Source: Sclerodactyla briareus (taxonomy: Eukaryota; Echinodermata; Holothuroidea; Dendrochirotida; Sclerodactylidae). Taken from it: a stretch of DNA of 64,000 bases. Shown here one piece after another: positions 36,395-48,300 of the stretch. The first letter of the stretch is position 1. Every line of letters begins with the position of its first letter. Both the position numbers and the translations under genes were made by a program. Where the stretch lies: contig JAODTK010000899.1 of NCBI GenBank assembly GCA_026419785.1, positions 62,001 through 126,000 of the forward strand. Direction: 5' to 3'. The notes under the pieces were generated by a model. The model saw only the letters and a list, made by a program, of their open reading frames with translations, was not told where the DNA came from and did no database searches.

Positions 36395-37395
36395 AGGATT
36401 GTCCTATGGTGACCTGGAATGACCTTGACCTGATACCAAAAACAATAGGGTTAACTTCCGTCATGTGTACAATCCACACACTAATTGACCTAATAGATAA
36501 TTGCATCATTAGATATCATGCTGACGAGCAGAGGTCAAATGCCAAATGAACCAAATTTCAGTGTTGTCGCTGTCTTGACTCCACATCATTGGGTAGCTGT
36601 GATAAGGAGTTATCGTAGTATGGTAGTGTCATTGACTTTTTTGTTTGTCTTAAAACAAGACGCTTCCGGCCAACACATAAAAAGCATGCAAAAATCCACA
36701 GGTCAAAAGGTCAAATGAGGTCAAAAGGTCAGTATGTCAAATGAGGTCAAAGTCGGTCACCAGATGTATTTCACCCAGACGAACGAAAACTTCCATTAAC
36801 AGTCCTCAAAAGTTTTGTGCGATATATATGACGGTTAAGTGTCTTGACCTTTTTTTCCCCCACCCCCATTCATGAGATAGCTTGTGATAAGAGTATTGTA
36901 GTATGGTTAGTGTCATGACTTTTTGTTTGTCTTAAAACAAGACGCTTCCGCAACACAAAAAAGCAGGCAAATTCACCAGGTCAGAGGTCAAATGAGGTCA
37001 GAAAGTCAAAAGGTCAAATGAGGTCAAAGTCGGTCACCAGATGTATTTCACCCAGACGAACGAAACTTTGCATTACGACAGTCCTCCAAAATGTTCGTTG
37101 CCGAGATATATGACGATTTCCTATGGTGACCTGGAATGACCTTGACCTGATACCAAAAACAATAGGGTTATCCTCACCATACATGCTACCCACATAACCC
37201 AATTTGAACTTGATAGATACTCGCGTTCGTTAGATATCGTGCTGACAAGCTTTTTGAACTTTGCCCTCTCGGGACCCTGAATGAACTTGAACGGGCACCA
37301 AAACAATAGGGGTCATCCTCCCCATATGTGCAACCCACATACCTAATTTGGAACTTGATACCAGTTCGCGTACTTTAGATATCGTGCTGACAAGG
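36395..37395 (+). repeat. AGGTCA-rich repeat block with internal duplication
   Basis: A ~300 bp segment (about 36600-36830) recurs at about 36885-37090, sharing GTCTTAAAACAAGACGCTTC, AAGTCGGTCACCAGATGTAT and TTCACCCAGACGAACGAAA. The segment GACCTGGAATGACCTTGACC plus a CAAAAACAATAGGG phrase occurs at 36410, 37127 and, degraded, 37275. The block contains a dense run of AGGTCA half-sites. Confidence 0.7.
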
Positions 37396-37396
37396 A

Positions 37397-37399
37397 GTG

Positions 37400-37452
<53 letters not shown>
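37397..37452. repeat. (CA)n microsatellite
   Basis: About 27 CA units, directly following the AGGTCA-rich repeat. Confidence 0.95.
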
Positions 37453-37644
37453 ACACATACGCACGGTGCATGACTGCATAGATTCCTGTTGCCTCGGCAA
37501 GGAATCAAAAAGTGTACGAAAAATATGCTTGATATACACAAACAAGAAATTTTAGGATGTTCTGAAAGTGTTCAATAGTACTAGGAGAGACTATGTGGCG
37601 TTCTGAGGTGTTTGTCAGTTTGCAAAAATTCACAATGGGAGGGG

Positions 37645-37690
37645 AACCCCCTCCCCCAGAACAGTCTATCAACAAGAAAAGAAACACTAA
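37645..37690 (+). repeat. Solo unit of the 8.4 kb minisatellite
   Basis: CCCTCCCCCAGAACAGTCTA followed by TCAACAAGAAAAGAAACAC matches one unit of the array at 8415-8715, with about six differences. Confidence 0.55.
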
Positions 37691-37699
37691 GAAAAACGA

Positions 37700-38740
37700 G
37701 TGCCATCCAGGGGACCCAGAGCACCCTCCACGACCGCATGGCGGCGGCTCCGTACAATACCGATTAATAAGAATCGGTTCACGACAATCGTGTGGCGGTT
37801 CAAAATTGATTCACACCCCCTGGAATTTTATGTATAAGACCCCCTGGGTGTGTGCGAAGCACCAACTCATATCGGTTCAATATGGCGCCATGTGAGCCTT
37901 CCTTGTGATTATATTATGAAGAACTCAATAGAGATTCCTGTGTTTTATCTTTTCATGATCTGTGGATAAAAGTACGAGGTATATCTAATCGCCGATTTGC
38001 CGTTAGGCAAGCTTGTCGTAAAAGGATATTCGCGAGTTCCCACAAGGGAGGATCATTGTATACATACAGGCTACATATCGGGCTGGGGGCAGCCACGCGG
38101 AATGAGGGATTGAAAGGGGGTGGTTTTTCGAGTCCGCCCCGATGATATCTACTGACGCCCCCGTCTCAGTCAGCATCCTCCACTTGCGATCAGCGAAATA
38201 ATATTCGACGGGAAAAACTGCACGGATGAGGGAAAAGCTTTCTCGATTTCCCTTTCTTTTTGTCTTACAGTCCCGCGTTATAGCCGGGTTCTAGTATGTC
38301 GAACGACTGACCATTGATCCGCTGATGATTAATGCAATATGTTTCGAGAGTAGCCGGGCCCATACCCAAGTATTCTGTGCATTTCGCACTGCGTGAATGT
38401 TGAACAGCATGGCGCGGCTTCCTCATTCTACATTCACGTCCTCAGGCTCTTGGGACTGAATGTTGAACATGTCTAACTATTATAGGCGACTAGTTGGCAC
38501 CAAGTGTTGCAAAGACTGTGGCAAAATTATAAATTCGCTTCGAATACCGGTACCGTGCAACTAGAAACTTTATTTGACCTCCAAAACCCATTCGTCAACT
38601 TCAAATGCTTCAGGACAGAAGGTGGACCACCAGGTTTCATTGGGAATGAACGGATCAAAAAGTGTTCTATTCAGTTACCTGTTATCGCGACTCAGCACAT
38701 TTTGAATATCTGAGGGCCGAAGGCAGGCCACTGTGACACC
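37700..38740. other. Stretch without a supported gene
   Basis: No exon or clear repeat is identified. GGTTCA-type and TTGACCTCC phrases near 38560 hint at old repeat sequence. Confidence 0.35.
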
Positions 38741-38744
38741 ACTA

Positions 38745-39110
38745 ATCTCGCTGGAATCCAACATTTCCCAAATATGCATATGTTCATGCAAATTAAATTA
38801 CGTTTTAATGACCTCCCATGGCATCTGAAGCTAGAATTTAATCCATCGAAGAATGAATAACCATCACCACGTTTCCTAAAAATCGTCAAAATACCTCAAT
38901 TTACGGAATTGAACTACTTAATTACCATGTTTTACACTGGAAATCCAATCAGTTTATGCACGTACTATCTTGTACCCATCATGCCCATGGTCCAACCATA
39001 CCATACTACTAATGAGCAGCTTACCCCAAAGTACATCAAATAGTCTATTACCCTACTTAATTAGCGACTTCCACCCAACAATCGAATTAGTCCGGCAGTA
39101 TTCCATGCTG
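38745..39110 (+). repeat. R1-type repeat fragment
   Basis: It contains AATGACCTCCCATGG, CCATCACCACGTTTCCTAAA and CACTGGAAATCCAATCAGTT, then CCTACTTAATTAGCGACTT, in the R1 order. No terminal hairpin is seen. Confidence 0.5.
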
Positions 39111-42100
39111 TTTAAGCATACGAGAGGTGGTCAAAAAGTAAGTTTTTGTCACTAGTACGGGTCAGATCAACTTCAGCACATTGGTCAACCAGATGTTACT
39201 GCCCCCCCCCCATCCTAAACGTGGGCATCAGATGGGGAGTGGTTGATGACTCTAAATGACCTTTAACCTTGTGTGTAACATTGGTCCCTGATAATACTAG
39301 TTAACTTTCACTTTTCAGAAGTTTTTTTTGCGTTGTTCACAAAATGGTCGAAACCGACCCCTGAATCACCACTGACCTCAATTTGCTGACACCCAGGCGA
39401 TCCTACGCTTGATCTTCAATAGTTTTCACCATGATCTATTAACAGATCAGGAGGAGTAGCATTTGAACGGTGGGTGGGTGCATGGGGTTGTGTAGATAGA
39501 TAGACTGACGGAGGTCAGTGTCCCTTCATTCCATATGATGCACGCATAGGTCTACGAGCTTATCCATCCAAGCACGGTTTACCTATCTTCAGATCATGAG
39601 TACCCGTGTGCAGTTCACAAGCAAACACTTGAGAAGGTATCATTGTTCCCAATGACTTATTCGCACTACATTTCGTTGACTTATCGTGTTTTGCAGGTCT
39701 TCGGACCGTGACCTCTGTTGACTTAAAAAAAAAAAAAAAACCTCCGGCCTCACCTTAAAATAGCAGAGGATATCTAATCATCATGTGGTCATATAAGTGT
39801 GACCCTTATTGATCCCCTATTAATTGCTGTTCAATCAGTGCATGCCCATGTGCCAAAGATTGTACTGAAGAAACGGATAAAACCACTCACAGTTATGATG
39901 TCTCCTTTGTCTATTTTTTCCCCTTTCTTAACAGAAACTGTTAATTGGGCTATCTGCTCAATGAGCTATGATAATCTTGATTTCTAAGGAATTCACTTCT
40001 ATGCAGTCATGTCCCACACTATGTTCATACTCACCTAGGTAGGTATAATGGATTAATAAGGGCATGACGAGGGACTTCCAGTGGAGGGCGCCCAAGAAGA
40101 ACACAAAAAAGTTTGATCGAACTACAAATACGCACAGCGACACCACCACTGAATAGTGTTAAGCTTAGAGAATTATTATACATGTGCATGCTCACAATGC
40201 AAATGCCAAAAACAAAATAATAAACAACACCATCTCCAGTCAAGTCTCATTAGGGCTTTCAAATCAATTTGACTATTTTCGGGAACTAAACCAACTTGAC
40301 CAAGTCACCTAGCGTCTTCAGTTGAGCTTTTCCAGAATATTTTGCCAGTATTCATGTACCGGTAGTAATATTGAAATGGCAGACGTGGCACCATACCGTT
40401 CTATGTCATAAGGTCGAATTGCAACACACCAACATCATACCACATCGGCACCAATAAGTGGAAGTTAGTGGTCACCCCCAATTTTTTTTTAAATAATATT
40501 GACGTTGACATTTTCAATTATAACGAATGAAGATTCATAGCCATATAGCCCTCTCAAAGGAGGCTGGTAATACTCATATCATAACATGGTAATTTAGCAA
40601 TAACTGATTGGCCTTTGGTTCAGTGAAACACCATGCATCCCAATGGTAAAACATTCTGAATGAAACAGAAACCAAAACCTGAAAATCTTGTTCATATTTC
40701 TGCGAGAAAGAAAAAAGAGAATCTTGATTGTTCTTGACAACATTCACACTCCTAAACATAGGGATCTTCTGGCTGGCTATTCCACACACTGAGCGTTCTA
40801 CCACGATGAGCCTTCATCTGGCTTTCTAGAACACTTTCACATGTATCCAGGGTATGTTAGTATGTCTCTCTGTCTGTAGATGTGTATTGTAATATAGTAC
40901 GTGTGATGGAAACAAATCAAGAAAATGAAAACTGCTGCGTTCTCCACGAAGCTGGAACCCCTATAATGAGGTGTTTGCTTGTATCCCTCTACCACTCATC
41001 AGAGATGAATTGTATCAATTTGCTTATTTTACACGCCACAATTGATTGAGGCAGTTTTCACTCTGTGCTATGTAAGTGCACAGACGACAGTCATGTTACG
41101 GTTTCAGTTTTCAAATAAATATCAATCTCTTCGTTACTGGATGGAGTGTGCATTTACCTGTCTGAGGCAACATATAATTAAGATATATTTTTGAGCTGAA
41201 CTTCACGCCTCAGTTTGCAGCAGTTTCACTTAAAAGAAAAAACAACAGACTAGAAATAACAATTATAAAAAAAAAAATCATGAAAAGATGGATGTTAGGT
41301 AGTTTTAATTTAGTGTTACCAGGTTTGATGGATTTGAATCAGGCTGATTTTGAATGATGATTCAGAATCAACTGATCACTAACCCTGGTGTCACCCTAGT
41401 ATTATCTATGCAATAAAGTGTTGATGCCTGGATACTGTTTCTTCCTCGTTCAACAGTCCAAATACCAGTGAGTATTAAGATTAAAGAGAAGATATATATC
41501 ATCAAGTTTTGTGATTTCCCAAATACCCCAGTCTGTTGGAATCACCCACTTACGTACCTTCATAATCTTTTCAATTCAACAAAAATTCATGGTTTGTTGA
41601 ATCTGTGGATATGAATACTTTACCCAATTGAGCCATTGCACCCCTTCCCCATGCCATTGAAGATTGGCCCATTAACACAAATCGATGTTGACAGCTGTCC
41701 AAGTGATGACGATGATTAGAGTCGTAGAATAAATCTTGAAGGTGAAAGTCTGATAAATTTTAAGGCCAAACGATGCCAAATTGTAGGACGAACGTTCTGG
41801 CAAAATGAGAGGGGCGATGGGGGGGTGGCCAACTTTCGTGTTATTGCCAGAGGTTCAGTGGTGCGGGGTTTCTTAAGTTGACTATCTGAATAGATACAGG
41901 GTGAGCAAAGGGAATTCTTGTTCTCTCAAAAAGCTCAGTTCGTACGGGAGAAACACTCACAAATGATGCAAGCGAATACACGTTCATAAAATATGTTGTC
42001 TATTAATTTTGTTCCAATCTGCAACGTGTTTTCGACCTCGTTCAAAGGGTTCACACTTATTACCGAGGAATGTATGAGTATCACAACCGACGATACCACC

Positions 42101-42770
42101 AAAATCAGTGACTCATACAACCAAGGTCAAGTGATAGTGATTGTACAAGTTAATTAGTGATCATGTTGTATTAAGCTTTGTATGAAACTGACAAGAGGCT
42201 GGCAGCAGATTCCTCTAGAACCTGGAAAACCTGTGTGACCATTCTAAAAAACAATGACATTCATTACCTTGTCATTCTTACAATGGAGGACTAGGGGCCA
42301 ATGTTAGTGACTCTCTAGAGGCCAGAGCTGTGATAAGATGATTTATGAGATAATCAAGGCCTGTGGAAGCCCCATACCCAACTTTTCTTTCCAGTTTTTA
42401 TGAGCGATATGGCCGTACAACAACAATGGGCTTCCTATATGTAATTCCGGGTTTCTTTCTTAAGTACTGACACGTTACGTCGAGTTACCATTAACCCCAC
42501 CACGTATAGTATGGGGAGCTCCATTACCGACAGGAGCATCCAGCCATTTGACGTAGCATGATTATAATCAATTCGGTCCGCTCAGGCAGCAGGGCTAGCC
42601 TCCAGTAGCAGGCCAATTCATATCCACAGGCTTACAAAAATACAATGAAGTACCATATGTACCCTGAAACGTCTAATCCACCTTCTGATAGCGTAACTTA
42701 TTTTGTATGACGTCAAGAATAGTACTCAGCCGCTCGAGTTAAGATAGCATGATGATGATACTAGGGTATT
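39111..42770. other. Long stretch without a supported gene
   Basis: There are poly-C (39202) and poly-A (39727) tracts and otherwise unique-looking AT-rich sequence. Short frames (for example minus 40574-40804 and plus 39799-39987) show no recognisable domain or convincing splice context. Confidence 0.4.
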
Positions 42771-42774
42771 ACGT

Positions 42775-42915
42775 ATGCTACCACAATAAAAATAATGATT
42801 AATTAATGATAAAAAGAATAATGATAATATAATGCTAATAATGATAACAATGGTAATAATAATAATAATAATAATGTAATTATAATAATAATAATAATAA
42901 TAAAATAAAAATATA
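42775..42915. repeat. (AAT)n-rich microsatellite
   Basis: ATAATAATA-type repeats with interruptions; the frame read through it on the minus strand is a Tyr/Ile repeat and not a gene. Confidence 0.9.
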
Positions 42916-44140
42916 ATAAAACACAATGGTATTGAACATATTATTCCACATTTTTCGTGCCCTCCTCGTATCATTGATGCTCTAAAGAACATCAACAGCA
43001 TATACCACAGTTATTGAAACCAAATGTATCTGGAAATCCTGGAGAGGATATGCAGCAGCAGCAGATAATACAGCACCAGCTGAAATCAAGTCACTGAAGG
43101 TCCCCAAATGTGGAGCAAGGGCAGGCAGTGCCTTGCCAAGAGCACATTCCAACTTAAAAAATTCAAAAACATCTCAAATCATGCAAAGGATGGTAAATAT
43201 ATTCTACCCTCCCCCTTTTGTTTCTGGCAAACCCAACATTACAACTTTACATCCCTCATTGGGAGACTGTACAAAAAATTTGAATCTGTCAGGGATCTCG
43301 ACTGCAATTTCAAAGTTCAAGGTTGTGATTGGTTGTTGAAAGTACAGGATTGGGCAGTGATAGCTTTGAGGTCGGAGAAGACCGAATGATGTCTGGGAAG
43401 ACACTACAGAAGTAGGGGAGGACAAGGCCACCACCACCCACCACCACCACCCCACCCCCCTTCCCTCATGGTGAATGATCCAAAAAGAAGTAGGATGAAA
43501 TGGGGATGGAATGGAAAATTAAGTCCGGATTCTACTGTTGATCATGGGGGAGGGGGAGGTCTTCATGTAGGGGCGTACATGGTGGACCCTGGCCGGGAGA
43601 GACCCGGGCATTCCTTCAGGCAATCCCGCCTTCATCCTAAATGTCTGTGGATTTGTTAGCGGCAATTGCTGATCTTATGACACCTTTGCAAGTGAGTTGT
43701 GTACGGACGTTGAGTTTTGAACATGGAAATTCACAGTCACTTTTGCATTTACATCACGACATAGTAAACATAATTTATTCATGGAATTAATAATTAAAAA
43801 CTTTTCGTTTGTATGTATGGTTTATCCCTGAGGGGGAGGGGTGTTGCTATTCAATCATGGAATGCTGGCCTGATCCATTCAGTGATTGTAATCATACTAA
43901 CTGTATACCATCCCCTCCATAATCATCAGCGTGTTATTACCTTAAAGACCTTAAATGACGACTCACCCACATTCTTAATATGGCATGGGTACATCTCTGA
44001 AACTCATTCGAAACCAAGACACAATGAGTGTTCCATCGATAAACATATCATAGAGAAAAAAAATTGACTTTTTTTTTAATAAAAAAAAGCATTGGATTAA
44101 GTCACAACCAAATCATGACTTTTCTCCTTGGCGGTTAGAT
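42916..44140. other. Stretch downstream of CRYL1 without a supported gene
   Basis: It contains CACCACC runs (43430-43450) and a poly-G segment (43545-43560). Overlapping frames at 43108-43389 have no identifiable domain. Confidence 0.4.
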
Positions 44141-44143
44141 CTC

Positions 44144-44149
44144 TTTATT
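44144..44149 (-). terminator. Possible CRYL1 polyadenylation signal
   Basis: TTTATT on the plus strand is AATAAA on the gene strand, about 1 kb after the CRYL1 stop codon. It is the first clear canonical hexamer I see; nothing else confirms it. Confidence 0.25.
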
Positions 44150-45172
44150 TTTTTTTGGCAGCGGGCTAACAACTAATAAACTCTTCTGCAGTATCATAAA
44201 ATGGTAGGTCCCTGAAGACACCAGACCAGGGAGGTCGTACCTATTCTGGTTCAGTACTTCCACGCTGATATTCTGTTATGCATTGATCAACATGATTCAT
44301 ATCCTCTTGTAGCAGTATAATGAATTGTATGGTCATAACAGTATGTTCATCTGTTTTCTGAGAAGAAGGAATTATTACCCCCAGACTTGAACCTATTAAT
44401 TCTCCTGTAATAATAATGATATCCCAATTTTCATATAGAGCTTCTTCAAAGTGAAGACAGGCTCAAAAGCCGCTTTCAGATATTACCACTGATCATCAGT
44501 GGACTGACCCACCATAGCCTGAACAACACGGGCCTCTTGCATGTCTCTCCTGACCTCCATTCAGTTCAGAACGTCACTCTATTATGTCTTGGGGGACTTC
44601 GATAGGACTGCCAACATACGGCGCTTCGATACTCCTCACCAACAAGGTCACCATCACAAGTACCACTTTTACATGTGGGTGGCGTTGGGACATTTTAGAA
44701 ACGTGCCCTGTCCGACAGGCACTGCGAAAAGTCCTCAGCTTCCAACATGCTCTGAACTTTCCGAATAAGGTGTTGCAGATCCACGATGGTTTCACATTGA
44801 TTTCACAATGGTTTCTACCAGCTGACCCTTCGAGTGGTCATTAGCATCTCTGATAGTTTCACTTATATCTGGTTTGTTCTACTTCACTAATAAGACTCTA
44901 ATGCTCATCTATGTAAATTATCAGATTATTGTCACTCAGTCTCTCATTAGAAATCGATGCATTCTCATCATCGCATTGTACATTTACGGTACTTGTTAAA
45001 TCCTGAGAGTGGAAATGCACCTGACTTGAACATCTCACCCTACCCCTTTAGAGGGCAGTATTGGTATTCCCAAAAGCCCCAGGGGGTAAAAAATGGATAA
45101 CACACTCTACTATTGTGCAATATCTTTGAAATGATTCAATCAACATGGTCAGAACCCGGCTGTACAGATTTC

Positions 45173-45392
45173 TCATGGTGATTCTTCGTCTTTCTTCACT
45201 TTCGCCAATCGGGCCAGCAATAAGACGGTCCCTCCTCTGCCTCCTCTCCTTCATTGGTCGAGGGGAATCCACTCAGTCATTTGCCGGTCCACCTCTTGAG
45301 ACCCTTGCCCGAGTCGGGCCATGGGTTGGGCCCCAAAGTTGAGGAGTACTGCGCCATGGTCGAGCCATACTTTTCAACATAGTCCAACACCC
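45173..45392 (-). CDS. CRYL1: CRYL1 exon 7 (terminal)
   Basis: The acceptor TTCTGGCAG precedes GVLDYVEKYGSTMA. Three frame breaks separate this from VLLNFGAQPMARLGQGSQEV, then MKERRQRRDRLIA, then LAKVKKDEESP and TGA at 45173-45175. The C-terminal RR-RD helix and LAKVK tail match the family. Confidence 0.9.
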
Positions 45393-48300
45393 CTGCCAGA
45401 AAAAGAAACATTTGACTCACCGAGGGGACAAGAACTCACTGCAACCCTGATATGCTGTATAAGGCTGCATTATACGCCCCCCTAGAGGTTGTGGACCAAC
45501 TGATTCCTCAGAGTTTTCAGACTGTGTTTGAAAGGTTATTAGTCCCCTCCTAGATGAAAGAGAAGGCTGCTGATACCCACATGGTGTTCACAAGCGCAAT
45601 GTAAACGTCGTTGGTAGCTGCTGGCAAATTGCCGTAGTGTAGGAAATTAGGATCAGCTAAACTTATTGAAACGCATTTTTTTTTATCCCTAACATGCACT
45701 GACAGATAGATAAGATAAACACTATCGCTGCCTGCTAGGGATTAATGTTACCAAACCTCTCTCACAGTAGAGAGCTCATGGGAATGTGGTATTGGGTTAA
45801 AAATAATTGGATTTATTTGAAATCCAATCAACTATGCAAACAAAATGTAACTCAGCACTATCAGTAGCATGCTCCATCCACCCACGCAAGTTTCAATTTG
45901 CTCGCATGTCCCGTTTTTAAATTATGAGTGAACGGACGAATAACTAACGAACGACAAACGAACAAACTAATGAACGACAGAGAGACATGATGACTTGTAG
46001 ACAGGGTTCCTGCAGATTCTGGGCGATCATTTCCCATGACTTTTTTCTGACCAAATAGATTTCCATGACCTTCTCTATGACTTCTCGCACAGAATTCTCA
46101 ACTGAACATCCACCAGAGAGCCCTAAGCAAGACAGCAACCAGAGCTGTAGAAGTGACACATCACTCACTCCATGAAAATTTCCATGACTTTGTCCATGAC
46201 CTCAACAACTTTTCCTTCTCTGAATCTTATAACTTATCCAGGCCTGACTTTTTTATCGATGAAATTCCATTACTTTTCCAGTTTTCCTGACCCGCGGGAA
46301 AACCGCTGTGTAGAGCTGCTCTCCCGCAGCATAAAAGATGAAATTGGAAACTTGAATGTTTTTCGAATTAATGTAGCATGCTCGACTGCGCCCAACCATC
46401 CTGGAAAAAATTGGGCCTGCCTCATCAGATTGGGTATCCTAGCCAAAACCTGAATTTTGACCGTTTTCATTTGGCTTGTAGAAATAGTAGCATAGTCCAT
46501 AATAATAGTTCCACTTGTTACCAACACCCTATGCATATGCCTATATGGATATCAACAAGAACATCAATGACCTTGACTAGTACTCACCTAAAATCTGCAG
46601 CACACCGTGCAAGAAACATGCAACGTACAGTGTTTCTTGCTAAATTGTGCCGCTGGTTACTATTCTTTGACCTCAGACTCCTAAAATAAGCCCATATGTA
46701 CCAATGCCAATATAATACTGAATCAACTTCACTTCCAGACAACATGCTCCCCACCATGTTGTCTCACTGGCCTATCTTTATTCTTGATGCCATCACCATC
46801 CTTTGCGGAAACAAACCCATTTCATCTCATTTTCACGTATCAGTGATGATGGGTTTGAGGATGAAAACTGTTTTGCATTGTTGGGTAATTAGGTCTTTCT
46901 CCCCCGGAAAGTTTCGAAAGACAGTTCAGCTGGTTGTTCATGACATTTGTGACATCCACTCACCTTTTGACACCATACATTACCCGGCTAATTACATTTA
47001 ATTTTATCATATCATGTATGACATCATTTACATTTAACAGCCTCTTGACAGGCCTATACTGATCATCGATTTGAAATTGCGGAGACAAACGATTTTTCAA
47101 TTCTGAATTTGTTCGCACATAATGATCAGCTGAAAACTTACCCGAGATAACCTTTTGCCCTTCATCTTTTTTAATACCCATTTGTAACAATTAACTACCT
47201 ACCCCGTAGCAATCACCATCAACAATCACTTACCATTTCTTCTGTGGGGTAATAAGTGGACAGTTCATTCGAACCCTCCAAGGTGATCTGACCAAAATGA
47301 CCCCTGGATGACCTGGAACCTTGGATACCAAAGAAACAAGTAGCATCCAGCCCCTGATAAGGACTAACCAACTCTCATAATCGTCCATTTTGAACTATAG
47401 GAGAGGAAGCATAGCATACTGCAATTTTCATAATATGCACCCGATACATGACGTGATACCATTTTACCTGAACCTACTGCTGCATTATTGGTCAGAGTGG
47501 ATCATACCACCAATAATATGATCAATAAATCGCAATCTGCCAAGAACCATTTGTTTCATTTGACCTCTAGAAAGTTTGGCACAAATGCCACGCTAATCCT
47601 TGAGCACTGCTATGTAGCATAGCCGCAACATTACTGATTTTCATCATACCTCACCTTGCATGGTTTTTGCCCCTATTCTTGAAATTCTTCAATTAATCCC
47701 CAGGGTTACTGGATTCATCACACCGGTTTCTCTTCTCCGCTATAGGTTCTCTTTTTCCCCTCTTTCCTCCTCTTCTCCCCCCTCCCCTCCCCTCCTTACT
47801 TTCCATGTTTGGGCCTTGTATACCGTTCGCCCCCCTGAACTCTATTCAGGGGGAAACTTCCCCCCCCCCCACTCCCGCTGGTTTCCTGCCCACTGCCTTC
47901 CAGTCCTTTCAGCTAACCACAAATGAGAGACATACAATGGAACATGGCGATGACTCAAGGTCACCAAGGTAAGCGGTTTTCGAAATTTTGTATTTTCCAG
48001 AAGTTTGCTGCATTCTAACAAAACTTGTTACTCTGTAACTACGATATTTTTCAGAAATACATCAAGTCACTTTATTGAATAAATCTCCCTCCTTCCTTTG
48101 GTCATGAATGTTGTCCTTTCGATATCAATCTTAACCATCACCGCCCTTCATTGTTTGAAAGTGGGGGATATACATGTTGGTGGTTTACCTACCTACCAGG
48201 CAATGTCTAGTTTTGAATAACTGAAAGACAGGTTGCTGTTTTAACATGCTGGTGTTGGTGCGTCGTTGGACTTCACCTACCTACTTATCTTTATCTGCGA

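Noticed and set aside
44541-44844. Overlapping plus and minus frames just beyond the CRYL1 stop
   Set aside because: Both strands are open with no domain or splice signals; more likely 3' UTR or spacer.
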